Assembly: GCF_033095785.1 (NCBI RefSeq)
Contig: NZ_CP137134.1
Location: 1,054,001 to 1,118,000 of the forward strand
Reading direction: 5' to 3'
Source: Nitrosospira sp. Is2
Lineage (GTDB): Bacteria; Pseudomonadota; Gammaproteobacteria; Burkholderiales; Nitrosomonadaceae
DNA length: 64,000 nt
Made by a program: the position numbers and the translations under genes. The number at the start of each line of letters is the position of its first letter. Position 1 is the stretch's first letter. The notes under the pieces were generated by a model. The model saw only the letters and a program-made list of their open reading frames with translations. It did not search any database and was not told where the DNA came from. Of the stretch, positions 51,787 to 61,593 are shown one piece after another.

Positions 51787-54522
51787 CTAGTGTGCCTGTT
51801 CCCAGTTGGGCCCGACACCAACCTCTACCAATAACGGGACGTCGAGTTTGGCGACGTCGCCCATAAGCTTGGGTAATTGATATTTGACCATCTCAAGTTC
51901 ATCGTCCGGCACTTCCAATACCAGTTCGTCGTGGACCTGCATGATAAGTTTACTACGGAGGTTTTGGCGCATCAGCCAGCCGTGGACCGCAATCATGGCG
52001 AGTTTGATGATATCTGCGGCGGTGCCTTGCATTGGCGCGTTGATCGCGGCCCGCTCCGCCGCCTGCCTGCGCATGCCGTTGGAACTATTTATTTCGGCCA
52101 GCCACAGCCTGCGCCCGAACACGGTTTCCACCCAGCCCGTGTTCCTGGCCGTTTCTCTGGTGTCCCTCATGTAATTGGCGACGCCCGGATAGCGTGCAAA
52201 ATACCGATCCATGTATGCTCTCGCGGCAGTGCGGTCAATGCCGAGCTGCGAGGCCAATCCGAATTCCGACATACCATAGATCAGGCCGAAGTTAATGATT
52301 TTTGCATAGCGACGCTGTTCCCCGCTTACCATTTCCAGCGGAATCCCGAACACTTCCGCAGCGGTGGCGCGATGTATGTCCTCGCCTGCCGCAAAGGCGT
52401 TGAGCAAGCCTGCGTCCTGGGAAATGTGCGCCATGATGCGGAGCTCAATTTGCGAGTAATCAGCCGAAACCAGGCAGCTACCGGGAGAGGCGATGAATGC
52501 CTCTCGTATACGGCGACCCTCAGCCGTTCGAACGGGAATATTCTGCAGATTGGGCTCATTGCTGGCAAGCCGTCCCGTCACCGCCACGGCCTGTGCATAA
52601 TTGGTATGCACACGCCCCGTAGCGGCGTCCACCATGCGGGGGAGCTTATCGGTATAAGTCGATTTGAGCTTGGCAACGCCGCGGTAATCGAGCAGGACTT
52701 TTGCCAAAGGGTAATCCAGTGCCAACCGTTGAAGCACGTCTTCGTCGGTCGATGGCACGCCACCGGGGGTCTTTTTCAGCACGGGCAGCTTGAGTCTCTC
52801 GAACAGAACCTCCTGAATTTGCTTGGTTGAATTCAAATTGAAAGGCTGTCCCGCGATCGCACACGCCCGATCTTCCAACGCCAGCATCTTTTCACCAAGC
52901 TCGCGGCTTTGAACCGACAGTAGCTGCAAATCCAGAAGCACGCCGTTGCGCTCGATTTCAAACAATATTTCCATCACCGGCATTTCGAGCGCACTGTAAA
53001 CATAGTCGAGCTTTATTTCCTCGGCAATTTGCGGATAAAGGTCCTGGTGAAGCTGCAGCGTAATGTCCGCATCCTCAGCCGCGTATTGCGATGCACGTTC
53101 GATGTCCACCTGATCGAAACATATCCGACTCGCCCCCTTACCGGTGATCTCATCGTAGCTTATCGTTTTGACATCGAGATGTCGCAAGGCCAGGCTATCC
53201 ATATCGTGCGGCCGATGTGATTCGAGTACATAAGACTGTAACAATGTGTCATGTACTATGCCTTTCAATTGAATGCCATAGTTGGCAAATATATGCATAT
53301 CATATTTGAGATTCTGCCCCAGCTTAGGCATGGTCGAATCGGTCAACCACGGCCCGAGCTTGTCCAGCACCATGCCGATGGGCAATTGCGGCGGTGCGCC
53401 TGCATAGCAGTGCGCGAGCGGCAGGTAAGCAGCCTGATGAGCCTTGATCGAAAACGCGATGCCCACGAGTTGCGCCTGCATTGGGTCGAGCCCCGTCGTT
53501 TCCGTATCCAGAGAAACCACTGGCGCGGCATTTAGAAGTTCGATCCACTCATCGAGTTGGGAAGGGGTAAAAATAGTGTGATAATCCCCTCGCACGACAT
53601 CGTGATATGTCCGCTTCGCGCTCGCCTCCTGGGCGTCCTCCGAGAATGCGATGCCGCCGGGCTCTTTTGCATCTGGTTCCTGCGTCAATTCGCGCAACCA
53701 GGTTTTAAACTCCAGGCGTTCATACAACTCAGCCAACTTTGCGGCGTCCTGCGGTTGCAGCGCAAGATCACGCAAGCTCATTGGCAATGCAACGTCGCAT
53801 TTAATTGCGAGCAGTTGGCGCGACTGACTCAGCCAATCCAGGGCCTGGCGCAGATTGTCTCCTACGGCGCCACCGATTTCATTTGCATGAACGATAAGGT
53901 TGTCGAGATCGCCGTATTTGGTGAGCCACTTTACGGCTGTTTTGGGCCCCACCTTGTCGACGCCCGGGATGTTATCGGAAGCGTCGCCCACCAATGCCAG
54001 ATAATCGAGCATGCGCATTGGCGCCACGCCAAACTTTGCAATCACGGCAGCTTCGTCGAGCCTTTCGTTCGTCATGGTGTTGACCAGCGTGACTTGCGGG
54101 TTGACCAGCTGCGCAATGTCCTTGTCGCCGGTAGAAATGATGCAGCGCATGTGCTCCCGTTCGGCCTGTTTAGCCAGCGTCCCGATGACATCATCCGCCT
54201 CCACGCCTTCCACGATCAGCATCGGCCAGCCCATTGCTTTTATGCACTCGTTGAGCGGACCGATCTGTGCGGCAAGATCGTCCGGCATCGGAGGGCGATG
54301 CGATTTATACTGCGCATAAAGATCATCGCGGAAGGTCTTGCCTTTTGCGTCAAATACGCACGCGCTATAATCGGCTTGGTAATCCTTATGCAAACGGCGC
54401 AGCATGTTGAGCACGCCATAAATAGCGCCCGTCGGTTCATTGTTGCGGTTACGGAAATCTGGCAGAGCATGAAAAGCGCGGTACAGGTACGATGAACCGT
54501 CAACAAGCAATAGTGTTTCCAT
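51787..54522 (-). CDS. polA: DNA polymerase I
   Basis: A 911-residue repair and Okazaki-fragment polymerase. It has an N-terminal 5'-3' exonuclease (LLLVDGSSYLYRAFHALP, GDKDIAQLV), a 3'-5' exonuclease domain with intact DTETTGLD, and a polymerase domain with DYSQIELRIMAHIS, the O-helix RRYAKIINFGLIYGMS and QVHDELVLEV. All three activities appear intact, and the length is usual. The start at 54522 is divergent from the LOG gene at 54545. Confidence 0.98.
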   Translation of the reverse strand: METLLLVDGSSYLYRAFHALPDFRNRNNEPTGAIYGVLNMLRRLHKDYQADYSACVFDAKGKTFRDDLYAQYKSHRPPMPDDLAAQIGPLNECIKAMGWPMLIVEGVEADDVIGTLAKQAEREHMRCIISTGDKDIAQLVNPQVTLVNTMTNERLDEAAVIAKFGVAPMRMLDYLALVGDASDNIPGVDKVGPKTAVKWLTKYGDLDNLIVHANEIGGAVGDNLRQALDWLSQSRQLLAIKCDVALPMSLRDLALQPQDAAKLAELYERLEFKTWLRELTQEPDAKEPGGIAFSEDAQEASAKRTYHDVVRGDYHTIFTPSQLDEWIELLNAAPVVSLDTETTGLDPMQAQLVGIAFSIKAHQAAYLPLAHCYAGAPPQLPIGMVLDKLGPWLTDSTMPKLGQNLKYDMHIFANYGIQLKGIVHDTLLQSYVLESHRPHDMDSLALRHLDVKTISYDEITGKGASRICFDQVDIERASQYAAEDADITLQLHQDLYPQIAEEIKLDYVYSALEMPVMEILFEIERNGVLLDLQLLSVQSRELGEKMLALEDRACAIAGQPFNLNSTKQIQEVLFERLKLPVLKKTPGGVPSTDEDVLQRLALDYPLAKVLLDYRGVAKLKSTYTDKLPRMVDAATGRVHTNYAQAVAVTGRLASNEPNLQNIPVRTAEGRRIREAFIASPGSCLVSADYSQIELRIMAHISQDAGLLNAFAAGEDIHRATAAEVFGIPLEMVSGEQRRYAKIINFGLIYGMSEFGLASQLGIDRTAARAYMDRYFARYPGVANYMRDTRETARNTGWVETVFGRRLWLAEINSSNGMRRQAAERAAINAPMQGTAADIIKLAMIAVHGWLMRQNLRSKLIMQVHDELVLEVPDDELEMVKYQLPKLMGDVAKLDVPLLVEVGVGPNWEQAH

Positions 54523-54544
54523 TTAAAACGTCCAAAGGTTTCCA

Positions 54545-55273
54545 ATGAGCGCGGAAGATAAATTAGCCCATACAATGACAGCCGATTTCAGGGAAAAAAC
54601 ATGGTCGGCGAGGGAGTCATGGCGTGTGTTCGGGATTATGGCAGAATTTGTCGAGGCAACGGAACGCCTGAATTCGATTAAACCCGCAGTAAGTATTTTC
54701 GGTAGCGCGCGCACGCTTCCGGATCATCCTACCTATAAATTAGCCGAGCAGATCGCGCGTCTCTTATCCGATGCGGGTTTTGCGGTCATTTCGGGCGGCG
54801 GCCCGGGTATTATGGAAGCGGCCAACAAAGGCGCCTATTTCGGGGATTCGCCCAGCATCGGTCTCAATATCCAGCTCCCGCATGAACAGCGCCGAAATGC
54901 CTATCAGGACGTGAGTCAGACTTTCCGCCATTTTTTTGCCCGCAAGTATATGTTCGTCAAATTGGCGACTGCATACGTCGTCCTGCCCGGTGGATTCGGA
55001 ACTCTGGATGAACTTATGGAAGCACTCACGCTGGTGCAGACCGGCAAGACGCGAAGAATGCCTATTATTCTTGTCGGTTCGGATTTTTGGCGGGGCATGC
55101 TGGATTGGCTCCGGCAGGTGCTTATTACCGAAGGCGTGATCGCGCCGGAGGACATGGACTTGATGCAGGTGATTGATGAGCCCGCGGAGGTTGTGGATGC
55201 GATATTCAAGTATTATGAATCCCGCGGGTTTGAACCGTCCGCAGCCGAACGGGAGGTCCAACTCAATCTATAA
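54545..55273 (+). CDS. LOG-family protein (TIGR00730 type)
   Basis: A 242-residue Rossmann-fold protein with the LOG/lysine-decarboxylase-like signature PGGFGTLDELMEALT and VISGGGPGIMEAANKGA. The LOG family includes nucleotide 5'-monophosphate phosphoribohydrolases; the short-form members make cytokinin bases or act in nucleotide salvage. This is a longer bacterial version with an N-terminal helix region. The substrate here is not known. It is divergent from polA with only 22 bases between starts. Confidence 0.9.
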   Translation: MSAEDKLAHTMTADFREKTWSARESWRVFGIMAEFVEATERLNSIKPAVSIFGSARTLPDHPTYKLAEQIARLLSDAGFAVISGGGPGIMEAANKGAYFGDSPSIGLNIQLPHEQRRNAYQDVSQTFRHFFARKYMFVKLATAYVVLPGGFGTLDELMEALTLVQTGKTRRMPIILVGSDFWRGMLDWLRQVLITEGVIAPEDMDLMQVIDEPAEVVDAIFKYYESRGFEPSAAEREVQLNL

Positions 55274-55330
55274 TAGAGGTGACATTTCGGATAGAATGGG
55301 ATATTGACCCTTACCCTGCCGGGAGGCGCC

Positions 55331-55699
55331 ATGCGTCGCATCGTTCTTGCACTGTTATTGAGCGTTGCATTACCTGCAGCAGCGCAGTCCAACCAGCCCA
55401 AGGACCTGCGGCCGCTGCCTGAAGTGCCGGAACCACCAGCGTTGCCTTTGCCGTCGCCGGGCGCCGGGGATGAGGACGACCCTTCGCTTGAGCCGCAAGT
55501 TACCATTACCAAGCGAGGTGAGGACAAGATCGAGGAATACCGGATAAACGGTCGCCTCTACATGATCAAGGTAACGCCTCGTATTGGTCTGCCGTATTAT
55601 TTGATAGACAATCAGGGCGACGGCACGTTTTCTAGCCATAGCACCGGCGGCCTTGATCAGAACGTCCGCCCTCCAATGTGGGTGATACACCAGTTTTAA
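55331..55699 (+). CDS. DUF2782 exported protein
   Basis: A 122-residue protein with a signal peptide (IVLALLLSVALPAAAQ), a Pro-rich stretch, and the DUF2782 domain: PQVTITKRGEDKIEEYRING, YMIKVTPRIGLPYYLID and MWVIHQF at the end. Its function is unknown; in Betaproteobacteria it is usually found between polA and thrB, as here. The ATG at 55331 is chosen for the signal peptide. Confidence 0.88.
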   Translation: MRRIVLALLLSVALPAAAQSNQPKDLRPLPEVPEPPALPLPSPGAGDEDDPSLEPQVTITKRGEDKIEEYRINGRLYMIKVTPRIGLPYYLIDNQGDGTFSSHSTGGLDQNVRPPMWVIHQF

Positions 55700-55710
55700 A
55701 TTTTCATAAA

Positions 55711-55758
55711 GGGCAGCGGCAGATTTTCATCTGTTAGACTTCTGCCCTCCCTTTTTTA
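55711..55758 (+). terminator. Possible terminator after the DUF2782 gene
   Basis: AGGGCAG (55711-55717) pairs with CTGCCCT (55743-55749) over a long loop, then TCCCTTTTTT. The next gene, thrB, starts at 55765, so it may act as an attenuator or as an ordinary weak terminator. Confidence 0.4.
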
Positions 55759-55764
55759 TCGCTC

Positions 55765-56715
55765 ATGTCCGTTTTCACTACCGTCACCCCACATCAGCTT
55801 TCTGCCTGGCTAAGAAACTACTCCCTCGGTACACTCATCAATCTGGAAGGTATCTCTTCGGGTATCGAAAACACCAATTATTTCGTCACCACCAGCCATG
55901 GCAAGTACGTTCTCACTTTATTCGAAAAACTGACTGCGGCCGAGCTGCCTTACTATCTGAATTTGATGTCATACCTGTCACGCCGTGGCATTCCCTGCCC
56001 CAGCCCCGTGGCGGACCTCGACAATAAATTCCTCGGGGAACTGAACGGTAAACCAGCCAGCATCGTTACCTGCCTCCCGGGAAAATCGCAGGAACAGCCC
56101 ACTGCCGCGCACTGCGCGGAGGTGGGCGAACTGTTGGCAAACATGCATCTGTCCGGCATTTCCTACCCTGAAAAGATGGAGAATGCGCGTGGACCCAAAT
56201 GGTGGAAAACCGCGGCAATCGATGTCATGCCCTTTCTCGCTGCGGAAGAGGCCGAAGTTCTCAAGGAAGAGTTGCGTTTCCAATCCCTCTATCGCCTTGA
56301 AAATCTGCCGCGAGGAGTGATCCACGCTGATCTGTTTCGGGATAACGTGCTGTTCAATGACGGGGCCATGGGGGGTGTCATAGACTTCTATTTCGCGTGC
56401 AACGACGTTTTGCTGTACGACCTGGCTATCACGGCTAATGACTGGTGTTTGAACGACGAGAGAGAACTGGACCCACGATCAACGCGATCGCTGCTTGCTG
56501 CCTATCATGCGACGCGCCCCCTAACCCTAGTTGAGCACAAGGCCTGGCCACTGATGCTGCGTGCCGCAGCCTTGCGGTTCTGGGTATCACGGTTACAGGA
56601 TTTTCATTTGCCCCGGGCCGGAGAACTGACGCATGTCAAAGACCCTTCACACTTCCTGCACATACTGAAAAACCATGCAGCATCACAGTCCCGGTTGTTT
56701 GAGGTTTGGGTTTGA
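55765..56715 (+). CDS. thrB: Homoserine kinase (ThrB of the APH-like type)
   Basis: Phosphorylates homoserine in threonine synthesis. The 316-residue protein is of the aminoglycoside-phosphotransferase-like fold used by Beta- and many Alphaproteobacteria rather than the GHMP form. It shows GISSGIENTNYFVTT, YLSRRGIPCPSPVAD, the catalytic loop VIHADLFRDNVLF and GVIDFYFACND. It is followed by a membrane-protein gene on the same strand. Confidence 0.95.
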   Translation: MSVFTTVTPHQLSAWLRNYSLGTLINLEGISSGIENTNYFVTTSHGKYVLTLFEKLTAAELPYYLNLMSYLSRRGIPCPSPVADLDNKFLGELNGKPASIVTCLPGKSQEQPTAAHCAEVGELLANMHLSGISYPEKMENARGPKWWKTAAIDVMPFLAAEEAEVLKEELRFQSLYRLENLPRGVIHADLFRDNVLFNDGAMGGVIDFYFACNDVLLYDLAITANDWCLNDERELDPRSTRSLLAAYHATRPLTLVEHKAWPLMLRAAALRFWVSRLQDFHLPRAGELTHVKDPSHFLHILKNHAASQSRLFEVWV

Positions 56716-56766
56716 GCGCAACGGCCCCGTCGACGTTCCACCGGCCACGCTCTAACGGAGAAAAAA

Positions 56767-57489
56767 ATGCAAGTCACGCAAGTCGATGCGAAACACGGAT
56801 GGTTATGGATTGTCCACGGCTTCGCCCTGTTCCGCAAGGTTCCGTTGGGGTGGATTATTCTGTGCACCACCTTGCTACTCATCGCCGCAACCCTGTCGCT
56901 CATCCCTATGGCGGGACAATTTATATTTACACTGCTATCGCCGGTTTTTTTAGCGGGGCTGATGATTGGCTGTAGGAGCCTGGAACAGGGCGGGGGGCTC
57001 GAGTTTTCCCATCTGTTTGCGGGATTCCGACACAACACCGCTTCGCTGATTACGATAGGCGGAATTTATCTGGTGGGACAGGTGCTGATCCTGGGCGTAT
57101 TCATGCTGGTCGGCGGTGACGTGCTGATGGGTCTGCTGCTGGAAGGAAAGCGAGTGGATGAGAATGAGCTGAAAAGCGTATCAGGGGACATGTTGTCAGC
57201 ATCTCTTGTAGCGCTGACGCTGTCCATCCCGTTGATGATGGCTGCATGGTTTGCGCCTCTGCTGGTAATCTTTTACGACATGCCCCCGCTAGAAGCAATG
57301 CGGCTGAGCTTTGTCGCATGCCTGAAGAACATCGTCGCGTTCCAGATTTATGCGGTAATACTGGTGCTGCTGACGATCCTTGCTGCCATGCCCTATGGAT
57401 TGGGACTATTTATACTGGTGCCGACGTTATTTACCTCGATTTACATAAGCTTCAGGGAAATCTTCGTAGACACGACCGAAGCAACGTAA
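56767..57489 (+). CDS. BPSS1780-family membrane protein
   Basis: A 240-residue integral membrane protein with about six hydrophobic helices. The N-terminal VDAKHGWLWIVHGFALFRK and the end FTSIYISFREIF fit the betaproteobacterial BPSS1780 family, whose role is unknown. The helix MVGGDVLMGLLLEGK separates a hydrophilic loop. It follows thrB by about 50 bases with a GGAG site before the ATG, a common order in this group. Confidence 0.85.
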   Translation: MQVTQVDAKHGWLWIVHGFALFRKVPLGWIILCTTLLLIAATLSLIPMAGQFIFTLLSPVFLAGLMIGCRSLEQGGGLEFSHLFAGFRHNTASLITIGGIYLVGQVLILGVFMLVGGDVLMGLLLEGKRVDENELKSVSGDMLSASLVALTLSIPLMMAAWFAPLLVIFYDMPPLEAMRLSFVACLKNIVAFQIYAVILVLLTILAAMPYGLGLFILVPTLFTSIYISFREIFVDTTEAT

Positions 57490-57509
57490 GACAGGTTATC
57501 CTGTCCGGT

Positions 57510-59729
57510 TCAGGCCGGAGCCAATTTAGCGTATTCAAGCAACAGCCACTTGGTGCCGGCGCGACCAAATTTCACCTCGACGCGTGCGTCCGCACCGCTG
57601 CCCTCGCAATTGATGATCACACCTGCACCAAACTTGGCGTGAATCACATTTTGCCCAACTCGCCAACGGGCGGCGGCTGAGTCACGGGGAGCCGATTCCT
57701 GAGTTCGAATACCCTGCCTAGGCGAAAAGCCACTTGAAGCTGATACGCGATTACCAATGGCCGCTTTTTGCAGTGGCTGCAGCCACTTGAGCAGGCCTTC
57801 CGGAATTTCCTGCAAAAACCGCGAGGGAATGTTATATCGGGTCTGACCGTGCAGCATGCGGCTTTGAGCGAAACTCAAATACAACCGCCGCCGGGCCCGT
57901 GTTAGCGCGACGTACATTAAACGCCGTTCCTCTTCGAGCCCTCCTGTTTCGTTGCGGCTGTTATCATGCGGAAACAGCCCTTCCTCCAACCCGCTCAGAA
58001 ACACACTATGAAACTCAAGCCCCTTGGCTGAGTGTACCGTCATCAACTGCAGCGCGTCTTCACCCCGGACAGCCTGGTGTTCGCCGGCTTCGAGGGACGC
58101 ATGGTTAAGAAACAGTAGGAGGCTGTCGTCTTCAGATTCGTGCACGAAACTGGTAGCAGCATTGATCAATTCATTCAGGTTCTCCAACCGTTCGGCTCCC
58201 TCGCGTTCGCCGCGATAGTGTGCGCGCAACCCGCTGTGTTCAAGCACGTGTTCCACAATTTCCGGCAACGACAGTTGTTCTCGAACCTGGCGCAGGGATT
58301 CGACCAGCGCGACAAAACCTTCAACTCCTTTCCTGGCTTTACCGGTCTTCCGATCCATACCTGTTTCGGATGCCCAATCCTGCATCGAAGTCGCTGAGGC
58401 CCCGCATTTCTTCAACATCGCCGTCCATAGGCTCGCCCCTTGCTGCAGGGCATCGTCCTGAAGCTGCTCCAGACTGCGCAGACCGATGCCCCGCGTCGGG
58501 AAATTTACGACACGGAGTAGCGCGTTATCATCGTCGGGATTGGCTGTCAGCCGAAGATATGCCAAGGCGTGTTTGATTTCCTGCCGTTCGAAAAAACGCA
58601 TGCCGCCGTAGACGCGGTAAGGCAAGGAGGCGTTGAACAGAGCATGCTCCAGTACTCGCGATTGCGCATTCGAACGGTAAAGCAAGGCTATCTGCGATAA
58701 CGCCACCCCTTCCGCGCGCAGCGATTTCACTTCATTTAGGATAAACGCGGCCTCGTCGATATCCGTGGGTGCGTTATATACCCTGATGGGTTCGCCCTGG
58801 CCTTCCGCAGTCCACAGATTCTTGCCGAGTCGCCCTCCATTGTTGCGGATGAGCGTATTGGCAGCGTTAAGTATATTGCCGTGCGAACGATAGTTCTGCT
58901 CCAGCTTGATGATTTTCGGGATACCAAAGTCGCGCTCAAACTCCTTCATGTTCCCTATGTTGGCACCGCGGAACGCGTAAATACTCTGATCATCGTCGCC
59001 AACAACGAATACGGCAGTGCGCTCGCCTGAGAGCAGCTTCAGCCATCGGTATTGCAGTTGGCTGGTATCCTGAAATTCATCCACCAGAACATGATGGAAG
59101 CGGCTGCGATAATGTTCGCGCACGATTTCATTACGGCTCAATAATTCATAACTGCGAAATAGCAGCTCAGCAAAATCAACGACCCCTTCCTTGTTGCATT
59201 GCTGCTCATAAGAGAGATAAAACTCGGCCATCTTATGCGTAAAATCATCATGGGCTTCAACATGGGACGCTCTAAGCCCTTCTTCTTTCGCATTGTTAAT
59301 GAACCACTGAACTTGCCGGGGCGGAAACTTCTCGTCGTCGGCGCCCAGACCCTTCAGGACGCGCTTGACGATTGCCAGCTGATCGGCGGAGTCAAGAATC
59401 TGAAACGCCTGTGGCAGTCCTGCGTCCCGGTGATGTGCGCGCAAGAGCCGGTTGCAGAGGCCGTGAAAAGTGCCTATCCACATACCGGCGGTATTGATTG
59501 GCAACATGGCGGAAATCCGGGTGAGCATTTCCTTCGCCGCCTTGTTGGTAAACGTAACCGCCAATATACCGTGGGGGCTGACCTGTCCAGCCTGTATCAG
59601 GTATGCGATACGCGTCGTCAGCACGCGAGTCTTGCCACTACCCGCGCCAGCCAGCACCAGCGCGGACTGGTGCGGAAGGGTTACAGCTTCGAGCTGTTCG
59701 GGATTAAGTGCCGAAAGTAGAGAAGACAT
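57510..59729 (-). CDS. uvrD: ATP-dependent DNA helicase UvrD/PcrA type
   Basis: A 739-residue superfamily I 3'-5' helicase for nucleotide-excision and mismatch repair. Motif I is AGAGSGKTRVLTTRIAYL, motif II DEFQDTSQLQYRW, motif III VGDDDQSIYAFRGA, motif IV EQNYRSHGNIL, motif V LMTVHSAKGLEFHSVF and motif VI LMYVALTRARRRLYLSFA. The C-terminal VGQNVIHAKFGAGVI matches the UvrD tail. It is convergent with the BPSS1780 gene. Confidence 0.96.
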   Translation of the reverse strand: MSSLLSALNPEQLEAVTLPHQSALVLAGAGSGKTRVLTTRIAYLIQAGQVSPHGILAVTFTNKAAKEMLTRISAMLPINTAGMWIGTFHGLCNRLLRAHHRDAGLPQAFQILDSADQLAIVKRVLKGLGADDEKFPPRQVQWFINNAKEEGLRASHVEAHDDFTHKMAEFYLSYEQQCNKEGVVDFAELLFRSYELLSRNEIVREHYRSRFHHVLVDEFQDTSQLQYRWLKLLSGERTAVFVVGDDDQSIYAFRGANIGNMKEFERDFGIPKIIKLEQNYRSHGNILNAANTLIRNNGGRLGKNLWTAEGQGEPIRVYNAPTDIDEAAFILNEVKSLRAEGVALSQIALLYRSNAQSRVLEHALFNASLPYRVYGGMRFFERQEIKHALAYLRLTANPDDDNALLRVVNFPTRGIGLRSLEQLQDDALQQGASLWTAMLKKCGASATSMQDWASETGMDRKTGKARKGVEGFVALVESLRQVREQLSLPEIVEHVLEHSGLRAHYRGEREGAERLENLNELINAATSFVHESEDDSLLLFLNHASLEAGEHQAVRGEDALQLMTVHSAKGLEFHSVFLSGLEEGLFPHDNSRNETGGLEEERRLMYVALTRARRRLYLSFAQSRMLHGQTRYNIPSRFLQEIPEGLLKWLQPLQKAAIGNRVSASSGFSPRQGIRTQESAPRDSAAARWRVGQNVIHAKFGAGVIINCEGSGADARVEVKFGRAGTKWLLLEYAKLAPA

Positions 59730-59993
59730 TGAGGCAGGCCGTCCGGCAGAAGGATGCAGGACTTATCATCAGCGAAGGTTGGGGAAGCGCTACTGAGATA
59801 ACAGGTTTATAGTGATCCCGATAAAGTCAAGCAGCAGAAATTCGATGCATATAGTCCGGGAGCCGGAATAAATCACCAGAGCACGGAACTTATTCGGGCG
59901 CTCGAACTAGTAAGAAAAGCCGGTTCACGAGAAGAACGCGGCCACACGCCGACTTTGTGGCCACTCGTTTAGACTCGATTCGACTCGCTCTGG

Positions 59994-60866
59994 CTACGCG
60001 CTACGGCTTTGTTTCACCAGATCCAGAATAAGCGGCGTCAATATCAGCTCCATGGCGAATCCCATTTTCCCTCCCGGCACCACGATCGAATTCGGACGAG
60101 ACATGAACGAGTTGTTAATCATGGACAGCAGGTAAGGAAATTCGACCTTTCTGGGATCGCGAAAGCGAATCACGACAAAACTTTCATCCAGAGTTGGAAT
60201 GTCACGTGCCACGAACGGGTTGGATGTATCTACCGTGGGCACCCGCTGGAAATTAATATGCGTGCGTGAGAACTGGGGCGTAATGTAATGCACGTAATCG
60301 TGCATGCGCCGAAGAATGGTATGAGTGACTGCCTCTGCCGAATAACCACGCGCGTTCATGTCGCGATGGATTTTCTGGATCCATTCGAGGTTAACGATGG
60401 GTACGACGCCGACCAGCAAATCGACGTATTTTGCCACATCGGCCGTCTCGCTCTTCGCTCCCCCATGCAATCCTTCGTAAAACAGCAAATCCGAACCCGA
60501 CTTGATAGGAGCCCAAGGCGTAAAGGTGCCCGCCGGTTGGTTGAATGGCACGGCTTCGTCGTCATTGTGCAGATACAAACGCGTCTCGCCTGTGCCGCTC
60601 TCGCCGTAGGTCTTGAATAACGCCTCGAGTTTTTCAAATTCGTTGGCCTCCGGCCCGAAGTGACTGATGGGATGACCGTTCTTTTTCTCGGATTCGACCA
60701 CGGCTTTCTTCATCGCTTCACGATCATAGCGATGGAAGCTGTCGCCCTCTACCACCGCGGCAGTCAGTTTCTCGCGCCAGAAAATATGCTCGAAACTTTT
60801 TTTGACCGTCGACGTACCAGCGCCCGACGAACCGGTAACGGCGATGATAGGGTGTTTTTGTGACAT
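59994..60866 (-). CDS. prk: Phosphoribulokinase
   Basis: Makes ribulose 1,5-bisphosphate from ribulose 5-phosphate and ATP, the step before Rubisco. The 290-residue class I (bacterial) enzyme has the P-loop GSSGAGTSTVKKS, VVEGDSFHRYDR, the HFGPEANEF segment, YEGLHGG and IPTLDESFVVIRF. Its presence indicates an autotroph using the Calvin cycle. No Rubisco or other cbb genes are adjacent; the neighbours are uvrD and rplM, so it stands outside a cbb operon. Confidence 0.97.
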   Translation of the reverse strand: MSQKHPIIAVTGSSGAGTSTVKKSFEHIFWREKLTAAVVEGDSFHRYDREAMKKAVVESEKKNGHPISHFGPEANEFEKLEALFKTYGESGTGETRLYLHNDDEAVPFNQPAGTFTPWAPIKSGSDLLFYEGLHGGAKSETADVAKYVDLLVGVVPIVNLEWIQKIHRDMNARGYSAEAVTHTILRRMHDYVHYITPQFSRTHINFQRVPTVDTSNPFVARDIPTLDESFVVIRFRDPRKVEFPYLLSMINNSFMSRPNSIVVPGGKMGFAMELILTPLILDLVKQSRSA

Positions 60867-61153
60867 ACAACGCTCTCCTCAGGACAATAAGTAATGAATG
60901 TTATGTTTTTCTCGTCAATAAATACAGCTGAATTCCAGCAAATTTTTGGCGGCGTTTATGATACCCGTTTTCACCTCGCCTTGGGTTAAAAGATGCAACC
61001 TGTTCCGCGCGTTGAGGGCTTTGAAGAGGCCGTTGGTGAGGCGGAATGGAGGCAACAGCACCTTGTTTAGCGTTGCCAGTTCACGCACGGTTGACTTTCG
61101 AGAAACTCTGGCATAATATGCCCGGCTTTACTGAATCAGCAGGGATGGGCGTC

Positions 61154-61588
61154 GTGAAAACCTTTTCAGCCAAACCACATGAAGTAATCCGCGACTGGTT
61201 TGTGATCGATGCGGCCGACAAGGTACTTGGGCGTCTTGCCGCAGAAATCGCACATCGTCTTCGGGGCAAACACAAGCCTATCTTTACTCCCCATGTGGAT
61301 ACCGGTGATTTCATCGTTGTTATCAACGTCGACAAGCTTCGTGTCACGGGCGCCAAGGCGGAGAACAAGACATACTATCGTCATACGGGGTATCCCGGCG
61401 GTATTTATGAAACCAGTTTTGCCAAAATGCATGCGCGCTTTCCCGGCCGACCACTGGAAAAGGCCGTCAGGGGTATGTTGCCAAAGGGTCCGCTAGGGTA
61501 CGCCATGTTGAAAAAACTCAAAATCTACGCGGGTGCGTCGCATCCGCACGCGGCGCAACAGCCGCGACAACTCGAAGTCAGGGCCTGA
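61154..61588 (+). CDS. rplM: 50S ribosomal protein L13
   Basis: Early-assembling large-subunit protein. The conserved start is (M)KTFSAKPHEVIRDWFVIDA, which sets the GTG at 61154 (144 residues); ATG 61145 three codons upstream is possible. The core has VLGRLAAEIAHRLRGKHKP, YYRHTGYPGGIYE and the GMLPKGPLGYAM motif. It is co-transcribed with rpsI, 5 bases downstream. Confidence 0.97.
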   Translation: MKTFSAKPHEVIRDWFVIDAADKVLGRLAAEIAHRLRGKHKPIFTPHVDTGDFIVVINVDKLRVTGAKAENKTYYRHTGYPGGIYETSFAKMHARFPGRPLEKAVRGMLPKGPLGYAMLKKLKIYAGASHPHAAQQPRQLEVRA

Positions 61589-61593
61589 TATTA

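Noticed and set aside
53557..54495. 312-codon plus-strand frame inside polA
   Set aside because: Antisense to the conserved 5'-3' exonuclease region of polA; no family likeness.
59930..59975. GGCCAC/GTGGCC hairpin between uvrD and prk as a terminator
   Set aside because: The stem is short and no T-run follows on either strand.
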